Below are positions 1 through 8,395 of a DNA stretch of 24,146 bases, piece by piece. The stretch is from Synergistaceae bacterium. Its GTDB lineage: Bacteria > Synergistota > Synergistia > Synergistales > Synergistaceae. Location of the stretch: NCBI GenBank assembly GCA_012728505.1, contig JAAYEY010000090.1:1-24146 (forward strand). Direction: 5' to 3'. Within the stretch, counting starts at the first letter, position 1. Every line of letters begins with the position of its first letter. The position numbers and the translations under genes were made by a program. Under the pieces are notes generated by a model, which worked only from the letters and a program-made list of their open reading frames with translations, did not search any database and had not been told where the DNA came from.

Positions 1-481
1 GATAATCAAGCCAGGCGAAGAAGTAGAAATCGTAGGCATGAAAGACACCCACAAGACAGTTGCTACCAGCCTTGAAATGTTCCGCAAAATACTTGATGAT
101 GCTGAAGCAGGAGACAACGTAGGAGTACTCCTTCGCGGTGTAGGCAAAGACGATGTTGAGCGCGGTCAGGTACTGGCTAAGCCCGGAAGCATCAAGCCCC
201 ATAAGCACTTTAAGGGCGAAGTCTATGTACTTAAGAAAGAAGAGGGCGGCCGTCACACACCGTTCTTCTCAGGTTACAAGCCTCAGTTCTACTTCCGTAC
301 CACTGACGTAACCGGAGACATCAAGTTGGAAGAAGGCATAGAAATGGTAATGCCGGGAGACAACAGTACATTTGAAGTAGATCTTATAGTACCGATCGCT
401 ATGCAGCCCGGGCTTCGTTTCGCAGTACGCGAAGGTGGCCGTACAGTTGGCGCCGGCGTCGTTACTGAGATAATAGCTTAG
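1..481 (+). CDS. tuf: Elongation factor Tu, C-terminal part (5' end outside window)
   Basis: EF-Tu is the GTPase that delivers aminoacyl-tRNA to the ribosomal A site. Only about 159 codons are present, reading in frame from base 2 with no start codon in the window. This covers beta-barrel domains II and III. Recognisable blocks are VGVLLRG, the [13 protein letters not shown] segment, and the C-terminal run ending in [10 protein letters not shown] that closes domain III. The GTPase domain (P-loop, DCPGH, NKxD) lies upstream of base 1. It sits 23 bases upstream of rpsJ, the usual end of a str-type operon (rpsL-rpsG-fusA-tuf). Identity is secure; whether there is a second tuf copy elsewhere cannot be seen. 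Confidence 0.97.
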   Translation, partial: IIKPGEEVEIVGMKDTHKTVATSLEMFRKILDDAEAGDNVGVLLRGVGKDDVERGQVLAKPGSIKPHKHFKGEVYVLKKEEGGRHTPFFSGYKPQFYFRTTDVTGDIKLEEGIEMVMPGDNSTFEVDLIVPIAMQPGLRFAVREGGRTVGAGVVTEIIA

Positions 482-504
482 AGCAGCCCCAGGAGGGGAA
501 TATT

Positions 505-810
505 TTGGCAAAAAAAATCCGTATTAAACTTAAAGCCTTTGATCATCGCGTTCTCGACGCATCTGCGGCACAAATTGCAGAGACAGCGGAACGCACCGGT
601 GCAAAAGTTTCTGGACCGGTGCCACTGCCAACTGAGATTAAGAAATTTGACATCCTTACCTCGCCCCATGTAAACAAGGATGCGCGCGAACAGTTTGAAA
701 TCAGGACACACAAGCGTCTGATAGACATAGTTGACCCGACACAGAAGACGATGGAGGCTCTTATGGAGCTTAACTTGCCCTCTGGTGTTGATATACAGAT
801 CAAGCTGTAG
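505..810 (+). CDS. rpsJ: 30S ribosomal protein S10 (uS10)
   Basis: The protein has 101 residues, the normal size for S10, a component of the 30S head. In other bacteria S10 also acts as NusE, partnering NusB in transcription antitermination. The family-typical block with IRTHKR lies near residues 66-71, followed by the conserved LIDI and PT residues. The start is a TTG at 505, chosen because a very strong Shine-Dalgarno (AGGAGGGG, 491-498) lies 6 bases upstream and the translated N-terminus (MAKKIRIKL) matches the family. It is the first gene of the S10 block and follows tuf by only 23 bases, so I see no room for a separate S10 promoter or a long leader like that of E. coli. Confidence 0.98.
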   Translation: MAKKIRIKLKAFDHRVLDASAAQIAETAERTGAKVSGPVPLPTEIKKFDILTSPHVNKDAREQFEIRTHKRLIDIVDPTQKTMEALMELNLPSGVDIQIKL

Positions 811-839
811 AGGTTTGATCTGAAAGGAGTGAAACGCTA

Positions 840-1466
840 ATGAGCATGGGGATTCTGGGCCGCAAGGTAGGGATGACCCAGGTCTTCGACGAAGAAGGCA
901 AGGCTGTGCCGGTAACAGTTATTGAGGCAGGACCTTGTTCCATCGTTGAAATCCGGACACCTGAAAGAAACAGTTACAGCGCAGTGCAGCTTGGTTTTGG
1001 AGAGATAAAGCCTGTGAAAGTTAACAAGCCAATGAAAGGCTACTTCGAGAAACAAGGCACACCACTCAAGCGCTGGCTGAGGGAGTTCCGCGTAGATACT
1101 ACGACGGACTACCAGGTGGGACAGGAGATCACAGTTTCTCTGTTCCAGAATAATGAAATTGTTGATGTCACTGGCATCAGCAAAGGTAAGGGAACCGCGG
1201 GTGTAATGAAACGCTGGGGATTTGGTGGAGCATGTGCCAGCCATGGCGCTTCACGTAATCACAGACATGCTGGTTCTATTGGTTGTAGCAGTTATCCCGG
1301 TCGCGTAATAAAGGGCCGGAAGATGGCGGGTCATATGGGAAGCGAGCGTGTAACCACCAAAAACCTGATGGTTTTTGCTGTGGACGTAGAGAACAACCTT
1401 ATCCTCATAAAAGGTTCTGTTCCCGGAGCACGCGACGGTCTTGTAATGATCCGAAAAACAGCGTAA
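840..1466 (+). CDS. rplC: 50S ribosomal protein L3 (uL3)
   Basis: L3 (208 residues) is an early assembly protein of the 50S subunit, and its long central loop reaches toward the peptidyl-transferase centre. The N-terminus (MGILGRKVGMTQVF after the initial MS) is diagnostic. The loop is recognisable from GFGGACASHGAS to GRKMAGHMG, about residues 130-170. At the position of the glutamine methylated in E. coli L3 (GSIGQ) this protein has cysteine (GSIGC), so that modification cannot occur here; many bacteria also lack the Gln. The Shine-Dalgarno is AAAGGAG just upstream, 29 bases after rpsJ. Confidence 0.98.
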   Translation: MSMGILGRKVGMTQVFDEEGKAVPVTVIEAGPCSIVEIRTPERNSYSAVQLGFGEIKPVKVNKPMKGYFEKQGTPLKRWLREFRVDTTTDYQVGQEITVSLFQNNEIVDVTGISKGKGTAGVMKRWGFGGACASHGASRNHRHAGSIGCSSYPGRVIKGRKMAGHMGSERVTTKNLMVFAVDVENNLILIKGSVPGARDGLVMIRKTA

Positions 1467-1484
1467 GTAGGGAGGCAGAAGACT

Positions 1485-2108
1485 ATGCCTGTAGTAAGAG
1501 AAGTAAATTTTAAAGGCGAGGTAATCGGTAACTTTGAACTTTCCGATGCCGTCTTCGGAGCCCCTGTCCATGTGCCGGCTATGCATCAGGTTGTAGTTGC
1601 GCATTTGGCTAACTGCCGTGTAGGTACACATAACACGAAAGATCGTGGAGATGTTCGCGGCGGCGGTAGAAAACCATGGAGACAGAAAGGTACCGGTCGT
1701 GCCCGTTCAGGAAGTACCCGTTCGCCCATTTGGGTTGGCGGTGGAGTTGCTCACGGCCCACATCCAAGAGATTATCATCAGAAGGTAAACAAAAAAGTTC
1801 GTCGTCTTGCTCTGTGCAGTGCCCTGACCCTTAAGGTCCAGGAGGAGAACATGTTTGTTCTTCATAGCTTTGACATAGAGGCTCCGAAGACAAAGGTAAT
1901 GCTTAATTTTCTCTCCACAATAGAATGCGGAAAGAAACCACTTTTTGTACTTCACGAGACGAACATGGCAGTTGTCAAATCTGCTGCAAACATACCTGGA
2001 GCGGAAGTTTTGCATGTAGACAGCATCAATGTCTATGACCTTCTCAACCATGATCAGCTGATTGCGACTCCTGAGGCTGTCAAGAAGCTCGAGGAGGTGT
2101 TCGGATAA
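1485..2108 (+). CDS. rplD: 50S ribosomal protein L4 (uL4)
   Basis: L4 has 207 residues. Its globular part sits on the 50S surface and an extended loop lines the nascent-chain exit tunnel. The loop is visible at about residues 54-95: the GGGRKPW and RQKGTGRARSG blocks are the signature region, where macrolide-resistance changes occur in other species. Here it looks wild type. In E. coli L4 represses its own operon; nothing in this window shows a comparable leader, so that role is unsupported here. A good GGGAGGC Shine-Dalgarno precedes the ATG, and the stop overlaps the rplW start by one base (TAATG). Confidence 0.98.
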   Translation: MPVVREVNFKGEVIGNFELSDAVFGAPVHVPAMHQVVVAHLANCRVGTHNTKDRGDVRGGGRKPWRQKGTGRARSGSTRSPIWVGGGVAHGPHPRDYHQKVNKKVRRLALCSALTLKVQEENMFVLHSFDIEAPKTKVMLNFLSTIECGKKPLFVLHETNMAVVKSAANIPGAEVLHVDSINVYDLLNHDQLIATPEAVKKLEEVFG

Positions 2109-2404
2109 TGAACGTTGTTGCACATGATATTATTGTCCGCCCGATAATTACGGAAAAGACAAGCCGGTTAATGGAACTTGGACAGTACACTTTTGAAGTA
2201 CTTCCCAAAGTAAACAAGATTGAAATCCGCAAAGCGGTAGAGGAAGTTTTCAAGGTTAAAGTCGTAAGAGTCAATACGATCCATGTCCGTTCCAAACCGA
2301 AGCGGATGGGTGCCTTTTTGGGTCGTTCACGTTCCTGGAAGAAAGCGGTTGTCACACTTGCTAAAGGTGAAAAGATTGCATTCTTCGAGGGCGCAAGCGC
2401 CTAG
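2108..2404 (+). CDS. rplW: 50S ribosomal protein L23 (uL23)
   Basis: L23 has 98 residues and sits at the polypeptide exit site, where it is the docking point for trigger factor and SRP. The N-terminal block DIIVRPIITEKTS and the later VNKIEIRKAVEEVFKVKV are typical. Its ATG overlaps the rplD TAA by one base, so translation is probably coupled. A GAGGTG Shine-Dalgarno lies within the 3' end of rplD. The loop that reaches into the tunnel (KPKRMG and following) is of normal length for bacteria. Nothing unusual. Confidence 0.98.
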   Translation: MNVVAHDIIVRPIITEKTSRLMELGQYTFEVLPKVNKIEIRKAVEEVFKVKVVRVNTIHVRSKPKRMGAFLGRSRSWKKAVVTLAKGEKIAFFEGASA

Positions 2405-2425
2405 GCAGAAAGGGGTAAACCAGAG

Positions 2426-3250
2426 ATGGGAATTAAAAGATTTCGTCCCTATACACCCAGCCGCCGCCAAATGGCATTGCCTGATTTTTCGGAGATAACA
2501 AAGGCGAAGCCAGAGCGGAGTTTGGTTGTATCAATAAGTGAAAAAGCGGGACGCAATAATAACGGCCGTATTACAATGCGCGCACGCGGAGGTCGCGGTA
2601 GGATCCAATATCGCATCATCGATTTTAAAAGAGATAAACTGGGAGTTCCCGGAAAAGTAGTCTCTATAGAATACGATCCTAACCGTTCCGCACGTATTGC
2701 GTTGATTTCGTATCTTGACGGAGAAAAACGTTATATTATTGCTCCAACGGGGCTTGCTGTAGGAGAGAGCATAGTCTCAGGCAAGGATTCCGATATCCGA
2801 CCCGGCAATGCTCTGAAGTTGAAAGACATGCCTGTTGGTACTGTCATACACAACTTGGAACTTGAGCCAGGACGTGGCGGAGTTATGGTACGCTCAGCAG
2901 GTGCATCTGCTCAGCTTATGGCTAAAGAAGGCAAATATGCATTTATCCGTATGCCAAGCGGTGAGCAGAGGTTGGTCCTTCTTGAATGTATGGCTACAGT
3001 TGGACAGGTAGGAAATGAAGATCATGAAAATGTAGTTTTTGGCAAAGCAGGAAGATCTCGTTGGCTTGGGCATCGCCCACTCACCCGCGGAGTAGTTAGG
3101 AACCCGGTAGACCATCCTATGGGCGGTGGAGAAGGCAAGAGTAAGTCAAACAAACAACCGGTATCTCCATGGGGTACTCCGGCCAAGGGCTACCGCACAC
3201 GAAAACGTAAGCCTTCGGACAAGTTTATTGTCCGTCGCCGTAAAAAGTAA
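2426..3250 (+). CDS. rplB: 50S ribosomal protein L2 (uL2)
   Basis: L2 (274 residues) is needed for subunit association and for organising the peptidyl-transferase region. The start [15 protein letters not shown] and the C-terminal FIVRRRKK are family hallmarks. The functionally important NPVDHP...GGGEGK block is present, with the histidine equivalent to E. coli His229 conserved. The next His of the common HPHGGGEG version is Met here (HPMGGGEG), a known natural variant. The basic C-terminus contacts 23S rRNA. AGAAAGGGG provides the ribosome-binding site, 21 bases after rplW. Confidence 0.98.
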   Translation: MGIKRFRPYTPSRRQMALPDFSEITKAKPERSLVVSISEKAGRNNNGRITMRARGGRGRIQYRIIDFKRDKLGVPGKVVSIEYDPNRSARIALISYLDGEKRYIIAPTGLAVGESIVSGKDSDIRPGNALKLKDMPVGTVIHNLELEPGRGGVMVRSAGASAQLMAKEGKYAFIRMPSGEQRLVLLECMATVGQVGNEDHENVVFGKAGRSRWLGHRPLTRGVVRNPVDHPMGGGEGKSKSNKQPVSPWGTPAKGYRTRKRKPSDKFIVRRRKK

Positions 3251-3277
3251 CCCGGGTTTTTAGGAGGGAATACAGAG

Positions 3278-3562
3278 ATGTCACGTTCACTTAAAAAAGG
3301 ACCCTACGTAGATGCTAAACTTATTCGTAGGATCGAGGACATGAATGAATCAGGTAAAAAGCTTGTAATTAAAAGCTGGTCACGCCGTTCAAGCGTTACT
3401 CCTGAAATGGTCGGTCATACTATAGCAGTACATAACGGCCGTATTCATATTCCTGTTTATATCAGCGACAATATGATTGGTCACAAGCTCGGCGAATTTG
3501 CACCGACCCGTAAGTCTGGTGCTCATGCCGGACAGGAACGCTCCACGAAAGTCAAGAAGTAG
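3278..3562 (+). CDS. rpsS: 30S ribosomal protein S19 (uS19)
   Basis: S19 has 94 residues and, with S13, forms part of the 30S head near the A-site tRNA and the intersubunit bridge. The N-terminus [12 protein letters not shown], the internal [23 protein letters not shown] and the HKLGEF(A)PTR block are characteristic. The Shine-Dalgarno is AGGAGGG at about 3262-3268. It lies 27 bases after rplB and 11 bases before rplV, in the standard S10-operon order. Confidence 0.98.
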   Translation: MSRSLKKGPYVDAKLIRRIEDMNESGKKLVIKSWSRRSSVTPEMVGHTIAVHNGRIHIPVYISDNMIGHKLGEFAPTRKSGAHAGQERSTKVKK

Positions 3563-3573
3563 GGGGCAGGGTC

Positions 3574-3906
3574 ATGTTAGTAAAAGCAAAAGCCAAGGAA
3601 GTCCGTATTTCAGCGACGAAAGTACGTCAGGTACTTGCACTTATCAGAGGCAAAAAAGCTTCTGATGCATTGTTGGTACTTAAGTACACCCCTAACAAAG
3701 GGGCTCGTATTACTGAAAAGGTATTAAAAAGTGCGATTGCTAATGCAGAGCACAATTTTGGCCTTGATATGGACAAGCTTGTAGTAAAAGAAGTTAAAGC
3801 GGATCAGGGAAGTTACATGAAGCGTTTTCGTCCGGTTTCAATGGGACGTGCGCATGCTTTTAGACACCATACGTGCCACGTTTCTGTGGTCGTAGGTGAG
3901 AAATAA
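3574..3906 (+). CDS. rplV: 50S ribosomal protein L22 (uL22)
   Basis: L22 (110 residues) has an extended beta-hairpin that lines the exit tunnel next to L4 and is the second classic macrolide-resistance protein. The core LVKAKAKEVRISATKVRQVL and the ANAEHN segment are diagnostic. The hairpin lies around residues 85-100 (RPVSMGRAHAF), with no insertion or deletion evident. The ATG at 3574 follows a GGGGGCAGG ribosome-binding stretch. Only 12 bases separate it from the preferred rpsC start. Confidence 0.98.
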   Translation: MLVKAKAKEVRISATKVRQVLALIRGKKASDALLVLKYTPNKGARITEKVLKSAIANAEHNFGLDMDKLVVKEVKADQGSYMKRFRPVSMGRAHAFRHHTCHVSVVVGEK

Positions 3907-3918
3907 GGAGGGGTGACG

Positions 3919-4593
3919 GTGGGTCAGAAAGTTCACCCGGTAGGTTATAGGATTGGTGTTATCTACGATTGGGAATCCCGCTGGTTTGCAGACGGTAAAA
4001 AATATGCCAAATATTTGCATGATGATCTTAAACTTAGAGAATGGATCAAAAAACGCTGGAGTAAAGCCGGTGTTAGTCGTGTAGAAATCGAACGTATTGG
4101 AAACGTTATGCGTTTTACAGTTTGGACCGCCCGGCCTGGTGTCGTTATAGGCAAGCAAGGTGCAGAGATACAGGCTGTTCGTGAAGAACTCCAGGCTAAA
4201 ACCGGAAGCCGGGTAATGATTAACATCCAGGAAATCAAAAACCCTGATGCAGAAGCACAGGTAGTGGCAGAGGGAGTTGCAGCATCGCTTGAACGCAGAA
4301 TCAGCTTTCGCCGTGCCATGAAACAGTCTATTTTCCGTGCAATGAAATCTGGTGCAAACGGTATTAAAATCCAGTGTGCGGGACGACTTGGTGGAGCTGA
4401 AATTGCACGCACTGAATGGTATCTTGAAGGACAGCTGCCGCTTTCTACACTTAGAGCAGACATTAACTACGGTTTCGCCGAAGCTCACACAGTCTATGGC
4501 GTAATTGGCATCAAAGTCTGGATCTACAAAGGTGAAGTTATGGAGCGCAAACCCGTAGTGGAAGCAGCCATTACCCGTCAGGAGAGGGGGTAA
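3919..4593 (+). CDS. rpsC: 30S ribosomal protein S3 (uS3)
   Basis: S3 lies at the mRNA entry channel and contributes to mRNA helicase activity. I choose the GTG at 3919, giving 224 residues beginning [11 protein letters not shown], the conserved start of the family. An in-frame GTG at 3913 would add only MT and lies too close to the Shine-Dalgarno (AAGGAGGGG, 3905-3913). The KH RNA-binding domain has its GxxG loop as GKQG at residues 78-81. The C-terminal S3 domain ([13 protein letters not shown] and the [11 protein letters not shown] ending) is complete. The 3' end supplies the GGAGAGGGGG ribosome-binding site for rplP. Confidence 0.97.
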   Translation: MGQKVHPVGYRIGVIYDWESRWFADGKKYAKYLHDDLKLREWIKKRWSKAGVSRVEIERIGNVMRFTVWTARPGVVIGKQGAEIQAVREELQAKTGSRVMINIQEIKNPDAEAQVVAEGVAASLERRISFRRAMKQSIFRAMKSGANGIKIQCAGRLGGAEIARTEWYLEGQLPLSTLRADINYGFAEAHTVYGVIGIKVWIYKGEVMERKPVVEAAITRQERG

Positions 4594-4599
4594 CATTCG

Positions 4600-5019
4600 A
4601 TGCTTTCTCCGAAAAGAGTTAAATACCGTAAACCACACCTGACTGCGTTGCGTGGATATTCAAAAGGTGCTACTAAAGTGGATTTCGGTGAGTATGGACT
4701 TCAGGCTTGTGAGAATGGCTGGATTTCAGCCCGTCAAATCGAAGCCGTCCGAGTTGCTATCAGCCGTAAAATGAAAAAGGGCGGAAAGATTTGGATTAGA
4801 ATTTTTCCAGATCGCCCTGTTACAGAAAAACCTATTGAAGTGCGTATGGGTAAGGGTAAAGGAAACGTCGAATACTGGGCCGCAGCAGTGAAACGTGGCC
4901 GTGTGATGTTTGAAATAGCAGGTGTGCCCCGCGAGACAGCCGCAGAGGCTTTTAGAACGGCATCCTTCAAACTGCCCATCAAGGTAAAATTGTTAGCCCG
5001 AGAGGGAGCAGGTGAATAA
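4600..5019 (+). CDS. rplP: 50S ribosomal protein L16 (uL16)
   Basis: L16 has 139 residues and sits at the 50S central protuberance contacting the A-site tRNA elbow. Late assembly of the 50S depends on it. The N-terminus [13 protein letters not shown] and the central block [12 protein letters not shown], followed by [12 protein letters not shown], are diagnostic. The gene follows rpsC by 6 bases, with the Shine-Dalgarno in the rpsC tail. The stop is one base short of the rpmC ATG. No abnormal feature. Confidence 0.98.
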   Translation: MLSPKRVKYRKPHLTALRGYSKGATKVDFGEYGLQACENGWISARQIEAVRVAISRKMKKGGKIWIRIFPDRPVTEKPIEVRMGKGKGNVEYWAAAVKRGRVMFEIAGVPRETAAEAFRTASFKLPIKVKLLAREGAGE

Positions 5020-5020
5020 T

Positions 5021-5236
5021 ATGGATCCCAAGGAATTTAGAGATCTCAGCATATCTGAGCTTAGTGACAAGCACAAACAGTATAAGGAAGAACTGTTCAA
5101 CCTTCGTTTTCAGAATGCTATAGGACAGTTGAACAATTCGGGCCGTATTAGAGAGGTCAAAAAAACAATTGCCCGCGTACTGACGGTAATCACCGAAAAG
5201 GAAAAGGGTATCAATCGTTTAGGAGCAGGGAGGTAG
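5021..5236 (+). CDS. rpmC: 50S ribosomal protein L29 (uL29)
   Basis: L29 is a small two-helix protein beside L23 at the exit tunnel, where it helps form the SRP/trigger-factor platform. I prefer the ATG at 5021 (71 residues, starting MDPKEFRDLS). An upstream in-frame GTG at 5012 would overlap rplP and place the start too close to the GGGAG Shine-Dalgarno at 5004-5008. Typical motifs are the LSDKHKQYKEELFNLRFQ first helix and the GQLNNSGRIREVKKTIARVLTV second helix. It has a slightly longer C-terminus than the common 65-residue form. Confidence 0.95.
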   Translation: MDPKEFRDLSISELSDKHKQYKEELFNLRFQNAIGQLNNSGRIREVKKTIARVLTVITEKEKGINRLGAGR

Positions 5237-5242
5237 CCGGAG

Positions 5243-5539
5243 ATGGAAGTAAAAAAGGTAAATCGTAAGGTCCGCACCGGCGTGGTGGTTAGCGATAAGA
5301 TGGAAAAAACCATCGTTGTTCGCATTGACCGTATGGCAAAACATGCGCTTTATGGGAAACCGGTTCTCCGGTCCAAAAAGTTCATGGCTCATGACGAGGC
5401 AAACGATTGCCGCATAGGCGACAAGGTCTTGATCGCGGAGACCCGTCCGCTCAGCGCTCACAAACGCTGGGAAGTGGCGAAGGTAATCGAGAGAGCCCCT
5501 GTTATGGGCGCAAAACTGGAAGACGAGGAGGCATTGTAA
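5243..5539 (+). CDS. rpsQ: 30S ribosomal protein S17 (uS17)
   Basis: S17 is a primary 16S-binding, OB-fold protein of the 30S body. The 98 residues exceed the usual 84-90, mostly through an acidic C-terminal extension (AKLEDEEAL) and a few N-terminal residues. The core RTGVVVSDKMEKTIVV, the HxxYGK...KF block (HALYGKPVLRSKKFMAHDE) and the later IGDKV are clear. It starts 6 bases after rpmC with the AGGGAGG ribosome-binding site at 5226-5232. It closes the S10 block and leads directly into rplN, so S10 and spc genes are likely co-transcribed. Confidence 0.97.
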   Translation: MEVKKVNRKVRTGVVVSDKMEKTIVVRIDRMAKHALYGKPVLRSKKFMAHDEANDCRIGDKVLIAETRPLSAHKRWEVAKVIERAPVMGAKLEDEEAL

Positions 5540-5542
5540 GTT

Positions 5543-5911
5543 ATGATCCAACTTCGTACAGTGCTAAACGTAGCCGATAATTCAGGCGCGAAAAAAATCC
5601 AATGTATCCAGGTCAAAGGCGGTAGCTTCCACAGGGTAGGTACGGTGGGTGATGTAATCGTTGGTTCAGTGCGTGAAGCAGCCCCCAATGCCAGCATTAA
5701 AAAAGGCGACATAGTAAAGGCAGTTATCGTTAGGACAAGAAAAGAAATTCGCCGCAGAGATGGGTCTTATGTTCGTTTTGATGACAACGCTGCGGTCGTA
5801 ATTGACAACAACGGAGATCCTAAGGGAACCCGTATTTTTGGTCCTGTTGCTCGGGAACTTAGAGAGAAAAAATATATGCGTATAATCTCTCTTGCTCCTG
5901 AGGTAGTGTAG
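5543..5911 (+). CDS. rplN: 50S ribosomal protein L14 (uL14)
   Basis: L14 (122 residues, exactly the usual length) forms part of the intersubunit bridge region and is where RsfS and IF2-type factors contact the 50S. The start [18 protein letters not shown] and the [13 protein letters not shown] block are family signatures. The ATG begins 3 bases after the rpsQ stop, with the GAGGAGG ribosome-binding site inside the rpsQ tail. It is the first gene of the spc block, and no independent promoter is visible in the 3-base gap. Confidence 0.98.
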   Translation: MIQLRTVLNVADNSGAKKIQCIQVKGGSFHRVGTVGDVIVGSVREAAPNASIKKGDIVKAVIVRTRKEIRRRDGSYVRFDDNAAVVIDNNGDPKGTRIFGPVARELREKKYMRIISLAPEVV

Positions 5912-5923
5912 GAGGTACGGTTT

Positions 5924-6250
5924 ATGTCCAAAATGAGAATCAAAAAAGGAGATCGTGTACGTGTCATTTCTGGCAAGGATGCCGGCAAAGAGGGCAAGGT
6001 CCTTCGCAAAGATCTTCAGAAAGACACCATAATTATCGAAAACATCAACATGGTAACTAAGAGCGCACGTCCGACACAGAAAGATCCACGTGGTGGATTT
6101 GTCAACCAAGAAGCTGCAATGCGTGCATGTAAAGTTATGCTAGTATGTCCTTCTTGCGGCAAACCGACCCGTGTAAGCCGCGCCTATTTGGATAGCGGAA
6201 AGAAAGTCCGTATCTGCAAGCAGTGCGGCGAAATAATTGATAAGGTTTAG
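5924..6250 (+). CDS. rplX: 50S ribosomal protein L24 (uL24), zinc-ribbon form
   Basis: L24 initiates 50S assembly by binding the 5' end of 23S rRNA. The KOW motif lies at about residues 7-34 (KKGDRVRVISGKDAGKEGKV). This 108-residue version carries a C-terminal zinc ribbon, with CPSC at residues 75-78 and CKQC at 98-101. Several bacterial lineages have this form while E. coli lacks the cysteines. Zinc binding is inferred from the paired CxxC motifs. The Shine-Dalgarno TAGGAGG lies at 5910-5916. It is one of several zinc-binding ribosomal proteins in this window. Confidence 0.97.
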   Translation: MSKMRIKKGDRVRVISGKDAGKEGKVLRKDLQKDTIIIENINMVTKSARPTQKDPRGGFVNQEAAMRACKVMLVCPSCGKPTRVSRAYLDSGKKVRICKQCGEIIDKV

Positions 6251-6262
6251 GGAGGGACAACT

Positions 6263-6805
6263 ATGACACCGCGTCTTTTGACAAAGTACAGCGAGGATGT
6301 CCTTCCGAAGCTGAAAGAACAGTTCGGATATAAAAACGTCATGGAAATTCCTCGTCTGGTTAAAGTTGTCATAAACATCGGAGTTAACGAAGCGAAACTT
6401 GATAACAAATATATGGATGCTTCGATCAACGAACTGACGATAATTTCTGGACAGAAACCCATGATGAAAAGGGCGAAAAAGTCTATCGCAGGCTTCAAGG
6501 TCCGTGAAGGTATGCCTGTTGCGTGCTGCGTAACACTGAGAGGCCCAAGAATGTGGGAATTTGTTGATCGTCTTATCAGCATTGCGCTTCCACGAATCAA
6601 GGACCTCCAGGGTATCTCGAAGAAGAGCTTTGATGGCAGGGGAAATTACAACCTGGGCCTGAGGGAGCAGCTTCTCTTCCCCGAGATAGACTACGATAAG
6701 GTTATTCGTCAGCGCGGAATGAATATTACATTCGTAACAACCGCGAAGGCGGATGAGGAAGCCCAGGCTCTGTTGGCCGAACTGGGCATGCCCTTCGCCC
6801 ACTAG
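6263..6805 (+). CDS. rplE: 50S ribosomal protein L5 (uL5)
   Basis: L5 has 180 residues, binds 5S rRNA in the central protuberance and touches the P-site tRNA and S13. Family markers are the N-terminal [15 protein letters not shown], the [10 protein letters not shown] block, [22 protein letters not shown], and the C-terminal [16 protein letters not shown]...LLAELGMPF. It follows rplX by 12 bases with a GGGAGGG ribosome-binding site. There are no insertions compared with the usual 179-180 residue protein. Confidence 0.98.
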   Translation: MTPRLLTKYSEDVLPKLKEQFGYKNVMEIPRLVKVVINIGVNEAKLDNKYMDASINELTIISGQKPMMKRAKKSIAGFKVREGMPVACCVTLRGPRMWEFVDRLISIALPRIKDLQGISKKSFDGRGNYNLGLREQLLFPEIDYDKVIRQRGMNITFVTTAKADEEAQALLAELGMPFAH

Positions 6806-6819
6806 GAAGGAGTATATAT

Positions 6820-7005
6820 ATGGCCCGTAAAAGCTTAATAAACAAGGCTCAGCTTGAACCTAAGTTCAAAGTGAGAAAATATAATCGCTGCCCCCTGTGC
6901 GGACGTTCCCGGGGCTACATCAGGAAATTCGAAATGTGCCGCTGCTGTTTCCGCAAGCTTGCACGCGAGGGTAAAATCCCTGGCGTTGTCAAGTCGAGCT
7001 GGTAG
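6820..7005 (+). CDS. rpsN: 30S ribosomal protein S14, type Z zinc form (uS14)
   Basis: S14 is a 30S head protein contacting 16S rRNA near the A site. This is the short 61-residue zinc form, with cysteines C24, C27, C40 and C43 (CPLC...CRCC), not the 100-residue zinc-free form of E. coli. The start [11 protein letters not shown] and the end GVVKSSW are typical. The Shine-Dalgarno is AGGAAGGAG at 6805-6813. In other species a zinc-free paralogue is induced on zinc starvation; no such copy is present here. Confidence 0.97.
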   Translation: MARKSLINKAQLEPKFKVRKYNRCPLCGRSRGYIRKFEMCRCCFRKLAREGKIPGVVKSSW

Positions 7006-7035
7006 GCACGTGGGCGTGGAAGGGAGGATCCTTTT

Positions 7036-7440
7036 ATGAATATTACCGATCCTGTCGCGGATATGCTCACACGCATTAGAAATGCGAATGTTGTCTATCA
7101 TGAGATGGTGGACATGCCTCTTAGCAAGATGCGCTTAGAAATGGCGCGCATCCTCAAAGAGGAGGGCTATATCCGTAACTATAAGACGATCAATGACTCA
7201 AAAAAGCCGATGCCTGTTCTTAGGTTAACTATGAATTATGGACCGGCGAGGGAGCGAGTGATCCAGGGACTGCGCAGGATAAGCAAACCCGGACGCCGCA
7301 TTTATGTGGGCAAAGAAGAACTGCCAAAAGTAATAGGTGGTCTCGGAATTGCTATGATCTCCACATCAGCAGGACTTATGACCGATGCAGAAGCGCGTAA
7401 GCGCGGACTTGGCGGCGAAGTCGTTTGCTATGTTTGGTAA
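7036..7440 (+). CDS. rpsH: 30S ribosomal protein S8 (uS8)
   Basis: S8 (134 residues) is a primary 16S binder in the central domain and, in E. coli, the translational repressor of the spc operon. The first residues [17 protein letters not shown] and the C-terminal [26 protein letters not shown] are signatures; the latter contains the RNA-contacting STSxG motif. A 30-base gap after rpsN carries the GGGAGG ribosome-binding site. Whether feedback regulation by S8 exists here cannot be seen. Confidence 0.98.
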   Translation: MNITDPVADMLTRIRNANVVYHEMVDMPLSKMRLEMARILKEEGYIRNYKTINDSKKPMPVLRLTMNYGPARERVIQGLRRISKPGRRIYVGKEELPKVIGGLGIAMISTSAGLMTDAEARKRGLGGEVVCYVW

Positions 7441-7454
7441 TGGGGGTGGCATAG

Positions 7455-7997
7455 GTGTCTAGAATAGGACGTAAACCGATCCCACTTCCAACGGGGGTAG
7501 AGATCAAAATTGATGGCAAACTTGTCTCGGTAAAGGGCTCAAAAGGAACTCTTGAGATGCAAATTATGCCTCATATCGATGTTACGCAAGAAGATGCAAA
7601 TCTCATAGTAACGCGTCAAAGTGAAATTAAAGCTGTACGCGCTGCTCACGGTATGACTAGGGCTATCCTCAATAATATGGTCACAGGAGTTAACAGTGGT
7701 TTTGAAAAAGTTCTTGAAATCGTCGGAGTTGGTTATCGTGCTCAGATGCAAGGAAAGAATCTGGTTCTAAGCCTTGGTTTTTCACACCCTGTGGAGTTAG
7801 TCCCTCCTACGGGTATAGAGTTTGTATGTGAAAGTCCGACAAAGATAGTGGTACGCGGTATTGACAGACAACTAGTAGGTCAGATCGCATCAAACATCCG
7901 CGAGTATCGCCCGCCCGAACCGTACAAGGGCAAGGGTATTAGGTACTCGGGCGAGTATGTAATCCGCAAGGCCGGCAAGGCCGGCGCCAAGAAGTAA
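7455..7997 (+). CDS. rplF: 50S ribosomal protein L6 (uL6)
   Basis: L6 (180 residues) sits at the base of the L7/L12 stalk near the factor-binding site and the sarcin-ricin loop. It consists of two repeated alpha/beta domains. The N-terminal MSRIGRKPIPLPTGV and the C-terminal RPPEPYKGKGIRY block, which binds the sarcin-ricin region, are unmistakable. The start codon is GTG at 7455, since the SRIGRKPI start is invariant. The upstream ribosome-binding stretch is GGGGGTGG, 14 bases after rpsH. Confidence 0.98.
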   Translation: MSRIGRKPIPLPTGVEIKIDGKLVSVKGSKGTLEMQIMPHIDVTQEDANLIVTRQSEIKAVRAAHGMTRAILNNMVTGVNSGFEKVLEIVGVGYRAQMQGKNLVLSLGFSHPVELVPPTGIEFVCESPTKIVVRGIDRQLVGQIASNIREYRPPEPYKGKGIRYSGEYVIRKAGKAGAKK

Positions 7998-8013
7998 GGC
8001 GAGGTGAAGGACG

Positions 8014-8379
8014 TTGATTAGTAATCGCAGTCGCAATAAAATGCGGGAGCTCCGCCATCGTCGCCTCAGGAAACAGATCTCAGGCACTGTGGAGCGTCCC
8101 CGTCTTGCAGTATTCGGCAGCTTGAAACATATTTATGCTCAGGTTATCGACGACGTAAAGGGTACGACACTTGTGTCAGCTTCAACCATGGAGCAGACAT
8201 TCAAGGATATGGAGGGCACGGGAAACCAGGAAGCAGCAAAAGTAGTTGGCAAGCTGGTTGCTGAACGTGCTCTGGCGCAGGGAATCAATGCTGTCGTTTT
8301 TGACCGCGGCGGACATGTCTATCATGGCAGAGTCAAGGTCCTGGCAGAAGCGGCGCGCGAAGCCGGCCTGAAGTTCTAG
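8014..8379 (+). CDS. rplR: 50S ribosomal protein L18 (uL18)
   Basis: L18 (121 residues) delivers 5S rRNA to the 50S together with L5. Characteristic segments are the basic N-terminus ([19 protein letters not shown]), [20 protein letters not shown] and the C-terminal [24 protein letters not shown]. Initiation is at TTG 8014. No in-frame ATG or GTG is suitably placed, and a GGCGAGGTGAAGG ribosome-binding stretch lies upstream. The weak start codon is one of three TTG starts in this window. Confidence 0.96.
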   Translation: MISNRSRNKMRELRHRRLRKQISGTVERPRLAVFGSLKHIYAQVIDDVKGTTLVSASTMEQTFKDMEGTGNQEAAKVVGKLVAERALAQGINAVVFDRGGHVYHGRVKVLAEAAREAGLKF

Positions 8380-8395
8380 GAGGAGGCAGAAGAAC

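Noticed and set aside
3100..3140. His-to-Met change in the L2 GGGEG region as a catalytic anomaly
   Set aside because: The His equivalent to E. coli His229 is retained. The altered position (HPM instead of HPH) is a natural variant I recall in other bacteria.
3838..4638. A 266-codon open frame on the - strand across rpsC
   Set aside because: It lies wholly opposite rplV/rpsC/rplP. It has no ribosome-binding site and its Phe/Cys/Asn-rich composition is that of an antisense shadow.
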